A stretch of DNA of 34,597 nucleotides from an uncultured Clostridia bacterium (GTDB taxonomy: Bacteria; Bacillota; Clostridia; Christensenellales; Aristaeellaceae), in NCBI GenBank assembly GCA_934630705.1, contig CAKTWP010000021.1:1-34597 (forward strand), in the 5' to 3' direction. The position numbers were made by a program, and so were the translations under genes. Shown one piece after another: positions 1 through 7,619 of this stretch (its first letter is position 1; every line of letters starts with the position of its first letter). The notes below the pieces were generated by a model, which had not been told where the DNA came from, did not search any database, and saw nothing but the letters and a program-made list of their open reading frames with translations.

Positions 1-14
1 CGGTGGATACGATG

Positions 15-40
15 AAAAATGAAGGGCTTGCAGCCCTTCA
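15..40 (-). terminator. Rho-independent terminator of the DUF11 gene
   Basis: A 9-bp perfect stem (TGAAGGGCT / AGCCCTTCA, 3-nt loop) is followed on the minus strand by five Ts (the As at 15-19). It lies 80 bp beyond the stop codon of the minus-strand DUF11 gene and would end its transcript. Confidence 0.75.
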
Positions 41-81
41 TTGCATCCTGCTTTGCGTATAGGGACTTTTTCGACAGTCTG

Positions 82-108
82 AAGGCTGCCCACAGGGCAG
101 CCTTTTTT
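82..108 (+). terminator. Rho-independent terminator for a plus-strand gene left of the window
   Basis: A 10-bp stem (AAGGCTGCCC / GGGCAGCCTT, loop ACA) is followed by a run of Ts on the plus strand. It would end transcription coming from outside the left edge and converging on the DUF11 gene. It is preceded by the motif CTTTTTCGACAGTCTGAA, which recurs in near-identical form in the terminator at 19262-19319. Confidence 0.7.
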
Positions 109-119
109 GCATGGACATA

Positions 120-977
120 TCAGGCAACGGTTCCGGTCACGGTCAGGGTGCTCACACCGGGGGTAGCGCTCCATTCCCCAGTAGCGGCGTTTTGGGTATA
201 GGTGGCAGCGGGCACGGTGATCTGCCCGGCAACGGTGGCAAAAGCGCCGGTGGCGGCGTTATAAGTGTAATTGGTGGTGGGGGCCCAGGCGGCACCGTTG
301 AAAGTGACGGTCAAGCCGCTGAGGATGGGATCAAAGGTGTCCGTCACGGCCAGCAGCTCCGCGGCGGTGGCCGGGGTATTGCCGGTGTTTTCGATGGTGA
401 AGGTGTAGGTCAGCTGGCCGCCGGGGGATACGCTGGCGGGGCTGAGCGCTTTGCGGATGCGCAGCACAGGCTCCCGGCGGACGGTAATGGTCTGCTCGGC
501 CTCCACGGCGTTGGGCAGCGCCGCGCCGGAAACGGAAGCGGTGTTGAGGATGGTGCGGCCCGCGTCCAGGGGCGCGAACTGGTTGGGCAGCGCCTCGTAA
601 AGGAGGGTGGCGTTGCCGCCTGCAGGCACGGACAGGCCGGTGATGGTCAGGGGCGGCCCGGCGGTAACGTCGGGGGCGGCCTGGGCCACGCCGTTCACGT
701 AATACCGCGCCGTACCGGATACATAACTCAGGGGCGTAAGGGTGCGTCCGCCGGACAGATACGCGCCCAGATTATCCGTCAAGGTCAGGCCGGTCAGGGC
801 CGCCGCGCCGGAATTGATCAGATTGATAATATAGGTGACGCTGGATGCGGCGGTATACTGGCTGTCCAGTGCGTCCTTGGTGATGGTCAGGGTTTCCAGC
901 AGCTCACCGGTGACGATATTGGACGGGATGGTAACGCCGTTATAGGTTAAGGCGGCCTGATTGGTAAAAGCAGCCAT
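120..977 (-). CDS. DUF11 / conserved-repeat (TIGR01451-like) protein
   Basis: Encodes 285 residues made of Thr/Ala/Asn/Val-rich beta-sandwich repeats of the DUF11 type, with typical phrases such as LTLTDNLG, VTDTFDPIL and LTYTFTIENTGNTP. The N-terminus (MAAFTNQAALTYNG) has no signal peptide or membrane segment, and there is no C-terminal sorting signal. The ATG at 975-977 is chosen because GGAGG lies seven bases before it; an in-frame ATG six bases upstream is too close to that site. Proteins of this shape are common in spore-forming Clostridia, and some DUF11 proteins are surface or spore-associated, but no function can be read from the sequence. It is separated from the kinase gene upstream by that gene's terminator, so it is probably transcribed alone. 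Confidence 0.8.
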   Translation of the reverse strand: MAAFTNQAALTYNGVTIPSNIVTGELLETLTITKDALDSQYTAASSVTYIINLINSGAAALTGLTLTDNLGAYLSGGRTLTPLSYVSGTARYYVNGVAQAAPDVTAGPPLTITGLSVPAGGNATLLYEALPNQFAPLDAGRTILNTASVSGAALPNAVEAEQTITVRREPVLRIRKALSPASVSPGGQLTYTFTIENTGNTPATAAELLAVTDTFDPILSGLTVTFNGAAWAPTTNYTYNAATGAFATVAGQITVPAATYTQNAATGEWSATPGVSTLTVTGTVA

Positions 978-1059
978 AATCATTCCTCCATTTCTACGGA
1001 GGGGGATGAGCCCCTCCCATCCTCAACGTATGCCTGAAGGGGAAAACGCGTGCCATCGA

Positions 1060-1092
1060 CATAAAACAAAATCCCCGGCCGTCATGCCGGGG
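1060..1092 (-). terminator. Terminator after the PfkB kinase gene
   Basis: A CCCCGGC / GCCGGGG stem (6-nt loop) is followed on the minus strand by ATTTTGTTTT. It lies 20 bp past the kinase stop codon and closes the ruvC-to-kinase run. Confidence 0.75.
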
Positions 1093-1112
1093 AAATCAGG
1101 GTGGATATGCAT

Positions 1113-1958
1113 TTATGCGCCGATGCTGGCCAGCAGCACCTGATAGGCAGACTGCACGCCATCCTGCGCGCAGGCCTGAATCGGTTTTCCGCTCAGCAGC
1201 GCCCGCATCAGCCCGGCGCACAGGGCGTCGCCTGCGCCGGTCAGGGGCGCGGCGGGCAGCGGCAGAGCGGGCTGCAGGCCGTGAGCCTGAGCGTTGGCAT
1301 AATACACGCCCTCGCCGCCCAGAGAAATGAACACGTTTTTCACGCCCATGCTCAGCAGCGCCTGGGCGGCCTGCGCCGGATCGGCTTCCCCGGTCAGGGC
1401 CTGCGCCTCCATGCGATTGGGCTTGATGGCCGCAAGCCGGGGCAGAATAGGCAGCACCCGGGGCGCTTTATGGCAGCTGACCGGATCCAGAAACAGCGGA
1501 ACCGTCACATGGACAGCCAGAAAATCCAGCGCTTCTGCAGACAGATTCGCATCCAGCACGCAGCCGTCATAGCCGTTGATCCGGGGCAGCAGCGACGAAA
1601 GGGTCTGGGGCGTAAGCTGCGCCATGGCGGCCATATCGTTTACCGCCAGCGCCATATCGCCCTTTTCATCATGAATGCACAGATAGCAGGGCGCGGGGCA
1701 GGCGGTTTGTACCGAGAGCGACAAATCAATCCCATCCCGCCGGCAAGCATTCCGCAGCAGCGTTGCCCGGTCGTCATTGCCCAGGGCGGTGAGCAGCGCC
1801 GTTTCCACGCCCAGGCCCCGCAGCCGGGCGGCAATATTCCGCCCCACGCCGCCGGGCCGGGAGATCACCCGGCCCGGATTGGAATCCCGGGCCGTCAGGG
1901 GCGTATCCACCATCCCCAGCAGATCCAGATTCATTCCGCCAATCACGATTACCCGCAT
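1113..1958 (-). CDS. PfkB-family carbohydrate kinase, pseudouridine-kinase-like
   Basis: A 281-residue ribokinase-family sugar kinase. The N-terminal signature is GGVGRN at residues 36-41, inside a stretch reading SNPGRVISRPGGVGRNIA. This resembles PsuK/YeiC pseudouridine kinases, which phosphorylate pseudouridine for later cleavage by PsuG. The C-terminal PfkB signature is LTGAGDALCAGL at residues 239-250, with the catalytic Asp in GAGD (244); the usual DTTGAGD reads PLTGAGD. An AGGAGG site precedes the ATG. No psuG glycosidase or pseudouridine transporter is adjacent, so substrate identity is uncertain; a nucleoside kinase of the same family is the alternative. It sits at the distal end of the ruvC-ruvA-ruvB-GNAT-queA run, 24 bp after a small acidic ORF. 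A role beside the tRNA-modification gene queA would fit recycling of modified nucleosides, but that is inference. Confidence 0.75.
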   Translation of the reverse strand: MRVIVIGGMNLDLLGMVDTPLTARDSNPGRVISRPGGVGRNIAARLRGLGVETALLTALGNDDRATLLRNACRRDGIDLSLSVQTACPAPCYLCIHDEKGDMALAVNDMAAMAQLTPQTLSSLLPRINGYDGCVLDANLSAEALDFLAVHVTVPLFLDPVSCHKAPRVLPILPRLAAIKPNRMEAQALTGEADPAQAAQALLSMGVKNVFISLGGEGVYYANAQAHGLQPALPLPAAPLTGAGDALCAGLMRALLSGKPIQACAQDGVQSAYQVLLASIGA

Positions 1959-1982
1959 GGGGTTTATCCTCCTACGGCCTGC

Positions 1983-2201
1983 TTAATTGTTTTCGCTTTC
2001 CAGCATTTCAGCCGCTTCGCTCAGCTTTTTCAGCGCCGCGTCCATCCGCACAAGATCCGCGCGGATGCTCAGATCGGCGTTTTCATCCAGGCAATCCTGT
2101 GCGTCGTCCCGGATGTCCTCCAGATCGGACATCAGATCGTCCAGCCCGTCCAGAATGTCTTCCAGATCCAGGCGATAGTCGTAGCTTTTTTCTTTGGCCA
2201 T
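1983..2201 (-). CDS. Small acidic, probably coiled-coil protein
   Basis: Encodes 72 residues, very rich in Asp, Glu and Leu, with heptad-like spacing (LEDILDGLDDLMSDLEDI). It is predicted to be helical and soluble, with no Cys pair, signal or membrane segment. GGAGG precedes the ATG by a normal distance, and the gene is packed between queA (25 bp upstream) and the kinase (24 bp downstream), so it is very likely a real operon member. I do not recognise a family. Confidence 0.7.
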   Translation of the reverse strand: MAKEKSYDYRLDLEDILDGLDDLMSDLEDIRDDAQDCLDENADLSIRADLVRMDAALKKLSEAAEMLESENN

Positions 2202-2226
2202 GAGAGATGCCTCCTTACAAATGGGG

Positions 2227-3252
2227 TTACAGAATCAGCATGCAGTCACCAAAGGAGAAGAAGCGATACTCCTTCTCCACCGCTTCCCGATACGCATCCA
2301 GCGCCTGTTCCCGGCCCATCATGGCGGAAATCAGCATCAGCAGGGTGCTTTCGGGAAGATGAAAATTGGTCAGCAGCACGTCGGTGGCCTTCAGCTTTAC
2401 CCCCGGGGTGATAAAAATGTTGGTCATGCCCATGCCGGGATGCACAATGCCCTGATCGTCCGCCACGGTTTCCAGCGTGCGCACGGAGGTGGTGCCGATG
2501 CAGACGATCCGGCCGCCCCGGGGCCGCGCCGCATTAATCCGCGCCGCCGCTTCGGGGGTGACCTGATAGTATTCCGAATGCATCACGTGCTTGCTCACGT
2601 CCTCCACCTTCACAGGCCGGAACGTGCCCAGCCCCACATGCAGCAGCACCGGCACAATCTCCACGCCCTTTTCCCGCACCCGGTTCAGCACCTCGGGCGT
2701 GAAATGCAGCCCGGCGGTGGGGGCGGCGGCGCTGCCTTCCTGTTTGGCGTACACGGTCTGATACTGGGTGGGATCGTCCAGCTTTTCGTGGATATAGGGC
2801 GGAAGCGGCATTTCGCCCAGCCGGTCCAGCAATTCTTCAAATACGCCCTCATACAGAAACTCCACGATCCGGCCGCCTGCATCGGTGGTATCCCCGATGC
2901 GGGCTCGGAGCAGCCCATCGCCAAAGGAAACGGTCACGTCCTTCTTCAGCCGCCGCCCGGGGCGCACCAGCGTTTCCCAGTGGGTCTGATCTATCCGCCG
3001 TAGCAGCAGAATCTCCACCGGCACTTTCGTATCTTCCTTTTCGCCCAGCAGTCGGGCGGGGATTACCTTGGTTTCGTTGATGACCATCACGTCCCCGGGC
3101 CGCAGATAGTCCACCATGTCCCGGAAGATTTTATCCTCCCGCAGCCCGGTATCCCGGTGGATCACCATCATGCGCGCCGCGTCCCGGGGCTCCATGGGGG
3201 TCTGGGCGATCAGGCGCTGGGGGAGATCATAATAAAAATCGGAGGTTTTCAT
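2227..3252 (-). CDS. queA: S-adenosylmethionine:tRNA ribosyltransferase-isomerase
   Basis: QueA moves the ribosyl group of SAM onto preQ1 in the wobble position of GUN-anticodon tRNAs, giving epoxyqueuosine, the penultimate step of queuosine synthesis. The 341-residue length is normal for the family. Family blocks seen in order are LIAQTPMEPRDAARMM near the N-terminus, then LPPYIHE, AAPTAGLHFTPEVL, HVGLGTFRPV, MHSEYY, GTTSVRTLE and the C-terminal LLTNFHLPESTLLMLISA. The start lies 3 bp after the GNAT stop, and its AAGGAG site is inside the end of that gene, suggesting translational coupling. Association of queA with ruvA-ruvB is common in bacteria and supports the call. Confidence 0.97.
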   Translation of the reverse strand: MKTSDFYYDLPQRLIAQTPMEPRDAARMMVIHRDTGLREDKIFRDMVDYLRPGDVMVINETKVIPARLLGEKEDTKVPVEILLLRRIDQTHWETLVRPGRRLKKDVTVSFGDGLLRARIGDTTDAGGRIVEFLYEGVFEELLDRLGEMPLPPYIHEKLDDPTQYQTVYAKQEGSAAAPTAGLHFTPEVLNRVREKGVEIVPVLLHVGLGTFRPVKVEDVSKHVMHSEYYQVTPEAAARINAARPRGGRIVCIGTTSVRTLETVADDQGIVHPGMGMTNIFITPGVKLKATDVLLTNFHLPESTLLMLISAMMGREQALDAYREAVEKEYRFFSFGDCMLIL

Positions 3253-3255
3253 GGG

Positions 3256-3768
3256 TTAGGGCTCCTTTTGTGTTGATGCGTTGGGATTGGTCCATTGATA
3301 TGCCAGCCGGGGGCCAACGCCCTGCAGCTGCACCACGCCGCAATACTGAAACCCGTGCTTCCGGGCCAGATGCTGCATGGACTTATTATCCGCGTGGGTA
3401 TCCATCCGCACGGCGGCATGCCGGGCCTTGGCAAAATCCACGCAGGCGGAAAACACCCCCGGCACCGCACCGTCAGAGGCGATGCGGTGGATGGTGGCAT
3501 AGGGCAGGGCGTTAGGCCATGCGCCATCGATCTGAGCATAATTGGGGTCATCGCCCGGGATCAGCGCAAATACGCCATGCACATCGCCGTTATCCGTTAC
3601 GGCATAGAGCTGTCCGGCGGCAATGTCCTCCGCCAGTGTTTCCGGGTCGGGGTAAAGGGTGGTCCACTGACGGGGATTGCCTGCGGCACGCATGAACGCC
3701 TTCGCCGCGGCGTAAATGCGAGCAAAGGCGGGCAGGTCATCCCGGGAAGCAAGCCGGATTTCCAGCAT
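3256..3768 (-). CDS. GNAT-family N-acetyltransferase
   Basis: Encodes 170 residues with GNAT topology: an N-terminal MLEIRLASRDDL strand-helix, a substrate-side stretch with FMRAAGNPRQW, and a central IHRIASDGAVPGVF segment where the acetyl-CoA pyrophosphate loop normally lies. The C-terminal part reads RMDTHADNKSMQHLARKHGFQYCG, matching the motif B region (N..M...Y.K.GF) of the family. The acceptor substrate cannot be told. It lies between ruvB (33 bp upstream) and queA (3 bp downstream), on the same transcript. RimI-like protein acetylation or small-molecule acetylation are both possible. Confidence 0.85.
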   Translation of the reverse strand: MLEIRLASRDDLPAFARIYAAAKAFMRAAGNPRQWTTLYPDPETLAEDIAAGQLYAVTDNGDVHGVFALIPGDDPNYAQIDGAWPNALPYATIHRIASDGAVPGVFSACVDFAKARHAAVRMDTHADNKSMQHLARKHGFQYCGVVQLQGVGPRLAYQWTNPNASTQKEP

Positions 3769-3801
3769 AGTATCCCTTTCTTTCCATGGAAAAATGGGCG
3801 T

Positions 3802-4842
3802 TCAAAAGAGGGCAGTTTGTTCCGCGTCGTCGACCTCGGGCGGAGCGGCAGGGGGCGTTTTGCCCAGATGCGCATAGGCGGCGGGGGTAGCCACCCGGCC
3901 CCGGGGCGTGCGCATCATGAATCCCAGCTGCATCAGGTAGGGCTCATACACGTCCTCAATGGTCACGGAATCCTCGCCGGTCACGGCGGCCAGCGTATCC
4001 AGGCCCACAGGGCCGCCGCCAAACTTATCGATCATGGCGGAGAGCACCGCCCGATCCACGCGATCCAGCCCCAGCGCGTCCACATCCTGCATATTCAGGC
4101 TATCCCGGGCCAGTGCTTCGGTGATTTTGCCATCGCCCTGCACCTGGGCGTAATCGCGCACGCGTTTGAGCAGGCGGTTGGCGATACGGGGGGTGCCGCG
4201 GCTGCGGCGGGCAATTTCCAGAATGCCGCTTTCATCGTAGGGCATGCCAAGAATGGAAGCAGAGCGTGCCACAATTTGGGAAAGCTCCTCGGGAGAATAC
4301 ATTTCCAGCCGGAACACGATGCCGAACCGGTCCCGCAGGGGCGCGGAAAGGCGGCCGGCGCGGGTGGTAGCGCCCACCAGCGTGAATTTGGGCAAATCCA
4401 GGCGCATGGAACGCGCCGTGGGTCCCTTGCCGATCATAATATCCAGTGCATAATCCTCCATGGCCGGATACAGCACTTCCTCCACCGCCCGGGACAGGCG
4501 ATGGATTTCGTCGATGAACAGGATATCCCCGGCGTTCAGGTTGGTGAGGATAGAGGCCAGGTCGCCGGGGCGTTCAATGGCAGGGCCGCTGGTGACGCGG
4601 ATATTCTGGCCCATTTCAGCCGCCACGATGCAGGCAAGGGTGGTCTTGCCCAGTCCCGGCGGGCCATAGAGCAGGATATGGTCCAGGGCGTCATGGCGCT
4701 TGAGCGCCGCGTTGATATAAATGCTCAGGCTCTTTTTCACTTTATCCTGGCCGATATACTCCCGCAGATGATGCGGCCGCAGAGACACGTCAATCTCCGC
4801 GTCCTCCTGCTGCATCCCGGGCATTACCAGACGATCATCCAT
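3802..4842 (-). CDS. ruvB: Holliday junction branch migration DNA helicase RuvB
   Basis: RuvB is the AAA+ motor that, with RuvA, drives branch migration of Holliday junctions during recombinational repair. The 346-residue protein shows Walker A (GPPGLGKTT, residues 60-68), Walker B (ILFIDEIH, 107-114), sensor 1 (GATTRAG, about 157-163) and the arginine-finger stretch APLRDRFG (about 167-174). The C-terminal winged helix (LGFMMRTPRGRVATPAAYAHLG) follows, with a short Ala/Pro-rich tail. Its start has an AAGGAG site six bases upstream. Unusually, it is separated from ruvA by about 520 bp of hairpin-rich non-coding DNA; the two genes are usually close. Confidence 0.98.
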   Translation of the reverse strand: MDDRLVMPGMQQEDAEIDVSLRPHHLREYIGQDKVKKSLSIYINAALKRHDALDHILLYGPPGLGKTTLACIVAAEMGQNIRVTSGPAIERPGDLASILTNLNAGDILFIDEIHRLSRAVEEVLYPAMEDYALDIMIGKGPTARSMRLDLPKFTLVGATTRAGRLSAPLRDRFGIVFRLEMYSPEELSQIVARSASILGMPYDESGILEIARRSRGTPRIANRLLKRVRDYAQVQGDGKITEALARDSLNMQDVDALGLDRVDRAVLSAMIDKFGGGPVGLDTLAAVTGEDSVTIEDVYEPYLMQLGFMMRTPRGRVATPAAYAHLGKTPPAAPPEVDDAEQTALF

Positions 4843-5363
4843 GCGCTTCTCCTTCTATGGGGACTGGAAGGGAATCCGCGGGGCTTATTCAGCCTCCGGG
4901 TCCCTGCACCAGGGAGTTCCTCCCTGGAACCGGTACACAATGGGAATTTAATTTAAGGGGGGAACGATGTGGGGCGCTGCCCCACACCCCGCCAAGGGCG
5001 TTGCCCTTGGATCCCGATACACAATGGGACTTGGATTTAAGAAATCAGCAGGTTTCTGTGTGAGGCAGCAGGAACGGATGTGCTGCATCGTCCGCGGCAG
5101 CGCCTGAGCGAATGCTCAGGCCCCGGTCAACAGGTTGACCGGGGGTTTTCGGGGTGTCGTGTCTGGGGGAAAACGTGTTTTCCCCCAGAACGATCACCCG
5201 AAAACCACTCCCTGCCGCGGGGAACATGGCCGTAATCCCACGGTCACCTCACGCTTCACGCGGAAATATTTCGGATAGCCCGCCAACGAATATCGCGAAT
5301 CGGGGGTGCAGGGGAATCATTCCCCTGCCCGCCGGAGGCTCCGGGTAATCCTTCGGCAATCGC
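4843..5363. repeat. Array of hairpins between ruvA and ruvB, with a 26-bp near-duplicate
   Basis: This gene-free 521-bp stretch holds at least eight perfect inverted repeats. They are 4909-4927 (8-bp stem, loop TTC), 4969-4985 (7 bp, loop GCT), 4992-5010 (8 bp, loop GTT), 5102-5121 (8 bp, loop GAAT), 5121-5144 (10 bp, loop CAGG, followed by GTTTT), 5163-5188 (12 bp), 5308-5328 (9 bp, loop TCA) and 5332-5344 (6 bp). The 26-bp stretches 4931-4956 and 5015-5040 are near copies sharing ACACAATGGGA and ATTTAA and differ at a handful of positions. This is the look of dispersed palindromic (REP-like) elements. No convincing coding frame is present. Confidence 0.8.
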
Positions 5364-5966
5364 TCACATGCCCGCCATGCCGCGCAGGGCCAGCCGCACC
5401 AGCTCGTTGGGGGAATCGCTTTGGCCGCGCACCTGGCTGATGGCGCGGGCGGCTTCGGCGGGGGTGTATCCCAACGCCTGAAGCGCGGATAGCGCCTCGG
5501 CGGCGGCATCCTCCTGCACGGGGGTAAAGGCGGTGCCGGTCACCGGCGCGGCATCCAGATCATTCTGGCTGATCCGCTCCTTCAGCTCCAGCGCAATACG
5601 CTGCGCCGTTTTCTTGCCTACGCCTGGCGCACGGGACAGGGCGGTCACATCGCCCATCACAATAGCCAGCGTGAGATCCCGCAGGGGCATGGCCCCCAGA
5701 ATTGCCAGCGCCAGCTTCGGCCCAATGCCGCTGACTCCCAGCAGCTTGAGAAACATGGTTTTTTCTTCCTGCGTGGCAAAGCCGAACAGATCCATCGCGT
5801 CCTCTCGCACGGAAAGATACGTGTATGCCTTCATGGATTCGCCAATCGGCGGCGTTTCCTGCAGGGTGGTCATGCTCACCGACAGCAGATACCCCACGCC
5901 GCCCACATCCAGCACCAGCTCGTTCTGTCCCTTGTCGGCCACAATGCCCTTCAAATATGCGTACAT
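5364..5966 (-). CDS. ruvA: Holliday junction DNA-binding subunit RuvA
   Basis: RuvA forms the tetrameric clamp that binds four-way junctions and loads RuvB. The 200-residue length is typical. An N-terminal OB fold (MYAYLKGIVADKGQNELVLDVGGVGYLL) is followed by two helix-hairpin-helix motifs, LLGVSGIGPKLALAILG (about 74-90) and APGVGKKTAQRIALELKERI (about 109-128). The C-terminal domain III (ALSALQALGYTPAEAARAI) contacts RuvB. GGAGG precedes the ATG. The gene starts 23 bp after ruvC, as usual. Confidence 0.97.
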   Translation of the reverse strand: MYAYLKGIVADKGQNELVLDVGGVGYLLSVSMTTLQETPPIGESMKAYTYLSVREDAMDLFGFATQEEKTMFLKLLGVSGIGPKLALAILGAMPLRDLTLAIVMGDVTALSRAPGVGKKTAQRIALELKERISQNDLDAAPVTGTAFTPVQEDAAAEALSALQALGYTPAEAARAISQVRGQSDSPNELVRLALRGMAGM

Positions 5967-5989
5967 GGCGTCACCTCCATCCGCTGCCG

Positions 5990-6484
5990 TTATTTCATCA
6001 GGAATTGATCCTTCATCCGTCCTGCCGCCGCGTGCGTAAGGGCGGCGGCCACGGCGTCGGCCGCATCGTCCGGCCGGATAATGGCGGGCAGGTTCAGAAG
6101 CATCTTCACCATCTGCTGCACCTGCAGCTTGTCCGCCTTGCCATAGCCGGTCACGGCCTGCTTGATCTGCATGGGCGTATATTCATACATGGGCTTGCCA
6201 TACTCCGAACAGGCGCACAGCGCGCAGCCCCGGGCCGCGCCCACGTTCAGCGCCGTGGTCACGTTTTTGGCAAAAAACAGCTCCTCAAATACGATCTCAT
6301 CCGGGGCATAGGTGTTGCACAGGCAGCTCACATCCAGAAAAATCTTGTGCAGCCGTTCATGCATAGGCATGTCCGGCGGCGTGATCACCGCGCCGCACTG
6401 CACCAGCTGGTTTCGCTTCCCATCCGAGTCCACTACGCCCCAGCCCATTGTGGCCAGGCCCGGGTCAATCCCCAAAATGCGCAT
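5990..6484 (-). CDS. ruvC: Crossover junction endodeoxyribonuclease RuvC
   Basis: RuvC resolves Holliday junctions by paired nicks. The 164-residue protein carries the four acidic catalytic residues of the family: Asp7 (ILGIDPG), Glu68 (VFEELFF), Asp140 and Asp143 (PDDAADAVAAALTH). The ATG at 6482-6484 is chosen because AAGGAGG lies just before it and the family normally begins MRILGIDPG; a longer open frame upstream has no support. A sigma-A promoter (6513-6542) lies directly upstream, so ruvC is the first gene of this run. Confidence 0.97.
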   Translation of the reverse strand: MRILGIDPGLATMGWGVVDSDGKRNQLVQCGAVITPPDMPMHERLHKIFLDVSCLCNTYAPDEIVFEELFFAKNVTTALNVGAARGCALCACSEYGKPMYEYTPMQIKQAVTGYGKADKLQVQQMVKMLLNLPAIIRPDDAADAVAAALTHAAAGRMKDQFLMK

Positions 6485-6512
6485 GCCATCCTCCTTGCAA
6501 ATCAACCTGATT

Positions 6513-6542
6513 ATTATAGAACGAACGTGCGCACTTTGTCAA
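6513..6542 (-). promoter_or_regulatory. Sigma-A promoter of the ruvC-ruvA-ruvB-queA run
   Basis: On the minus strand TTGACA (6542-6537) and TATAAT (6518-6513) are separated by 18 bp. The ruvC start codon is 29 bp past the -10 box. Confidence 0.8.
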
Positions 6543-6626
6543 ACCTGGGGAGCAGAATAATTGCGGAAAAGGGCTTCCGCTGGCAAAAGAATCCCGCCGC
6601 CATCAGGAAAGATGATTGGAATTGTC

Positions 6627-6650
6627 CAAAGAAAAGCCGCCCTTTGGCTT
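6627..6650 (-). terminator. Terminator after sdaAA
   Basis: The minus strand shows AAGCC / GGCTT with a 7-nt loop followed by TTTTCTTT, shortly after the sdaAA stop codon. The stem is short, so confidence is moderate. Confidence 0.55.
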
Positions 6651-6676
6651 CAAAGAACGGTTTCTTTCTGTATGAT

Positions 6677-7531
6677 TTACGTTTTTCTGTGCCTGCATAC
6701 GCTGGGACAGGCCGCGCAGCCGCCTTCGCCGGTTTCCCGGAGGGCAGGCGGAAGCTGCTCGCCCACGGCTTTCATCGCGTCGATCACTTCATCCGGGGGA
6801 ATGGGGGACGGGATGCCCGCCAGCGCCAGATCCGCCGCCACGAACGCGCCCGCCACGCCGGATGCATTCCGATATACGCAGGGCACCTCCACCAGCCCGC
6901 CTACGGGATCGCAGACCAGCCCCATCACGTTCATCAGCGCAAAGGCGCAGGCGTTCGCGCTTTGCTGGGGCGAGCCCCCCCGCAGATAGACCAGCGCCGC
7001 CGCCGCCATGGCCGCCGCGCTGCCGCATTCCGCCTGGCAGCCGCCCTGGGCCCCGGAAATGCTGGCCCGGGCCGCAATCACTTCGCCAATCGCCGCGGCC
7101 ACGATCAGGCCGTTGCGCAGCGCTTCATCCGAAAGCTGATACGCTTCCTGCGCGGTAAGCAGCGCGGCAGGCAGAATGCCGCAGGCGCCCGCCGTGGGCG
7201 CGGCCACGATTTTGCCCATGGCCGCATTGCATTCCGCAATGGCCAGCGCCCGGGCTGCCGCCCGGCCCAGATAATCCCCGCCTACGGTTTGCCCCGCCGC
7301 CACGGCGCTTTGCAGCTTGGCCGCCTGGCCGCCGGTCATCCTGCTCATGGAATGGAGTTTGGGATCAAAGCCCCGCTGCGCGCTTTGCCGCATCACCTGC
7401 AGCGCCTCGTCCATCCGGGCGATGATACCCTCCCGCGTCAGGCCGTTATGCTTGATTTCTCCGGCAATGGCGGCTTCCGCCAGACCCGCTTCCTCCGCCT
7501 GAGCCACCAGACTTTGCAATGAATACTCCAT
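6677..7531 (-). CDS. sdaAA: L-serine ammonia-lyase, iron-sulfur type, alpha subunit
   Basis: The alpha subunit of the [4Fe-4S] L-serine dehydratase converts L-serine to pyruvate and ammonia. The 284-residue protein has the family blocks HNGLTREGI, SRMTGGQAAKL, NAAMGKIVAAPTAGACGILP and GAQGGCQAECGSAAAMAAAA. The conserved cysteines lie in GGCQAEC and CDPVGGLVEVPC. The start at 7529-7531 (MEYS) is preferred because GGAGG is five bases upstream; a GTG six bases earlier overlaps that site. It follows sdaAB by 88 bp on the same strand, so the two subunits are co-transcribed. Confidence 0.95.
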   Translation of the reverse strand: MEYSLQSLVAQAEEAGLAEAAIAGEIKHNGLTREGIIARMDEALQVMRQSAQRGFDPKLHSMSRMTGGQAAKLQSAVAAGQTVGGDYLGRAAARALAIAECNAAMGKIVAAPTAGACGILPAALLTAQEAYQLSDEALRNGLIVAAAIGEVIAARASISGAQGGCQAECGSAAAMAAAALVYLRGGSPQQSANACAFALMNVMGLVCDPVGGLVEVPCVYRNASGVAGAFVAADLALAGIPSPIPPDEVIDAMKAVGEQLPPALRETGEGGCAACPSVCRHRKT

Positions 7532-7619
7532 ACGCACCTCCGCTAGAACGGCGAAACGCCGTGGCTTTTTGCTGAAAACGCCGCGCGGAACAAGCCGACG
7601 CGGCGCTGATATGCCGGGA

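Noticed and set aside
3295..4956. A 553-codon plus-strand frame across ruvB and the GNAT gene
   Set aside because: Shadow of real minus-strand genes; no ribosome site and no recognisable domain.
4857..5063. A short plus-strand frame in the ruvA-ruvB gap
   Set aside because: It is made of the hairpins and the near-duplicated 26-bp stretch; no ribosome site.
4909..5344. The repeated hairpins as a CRISPR array
   Set aside because: The repeats differ in sequence, there are no uniform spacers, and no cas genes are nearby.
5825..7522. A 565-codon plus-strand frame across ruvC and sdaAA
   Set aside because: It crosses promoters and terminators of the real genes and has shadow-like composition.
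7549..7572. A terminator-like hairpin between sdaAB and sdaAA (ACGGCG / CGCCGT followed by GGCTTTTT)
   Set aside because: The T-run is on the plus strand, opposite to the genes, and the stem is short; no plus-strand gene is present to terminate.
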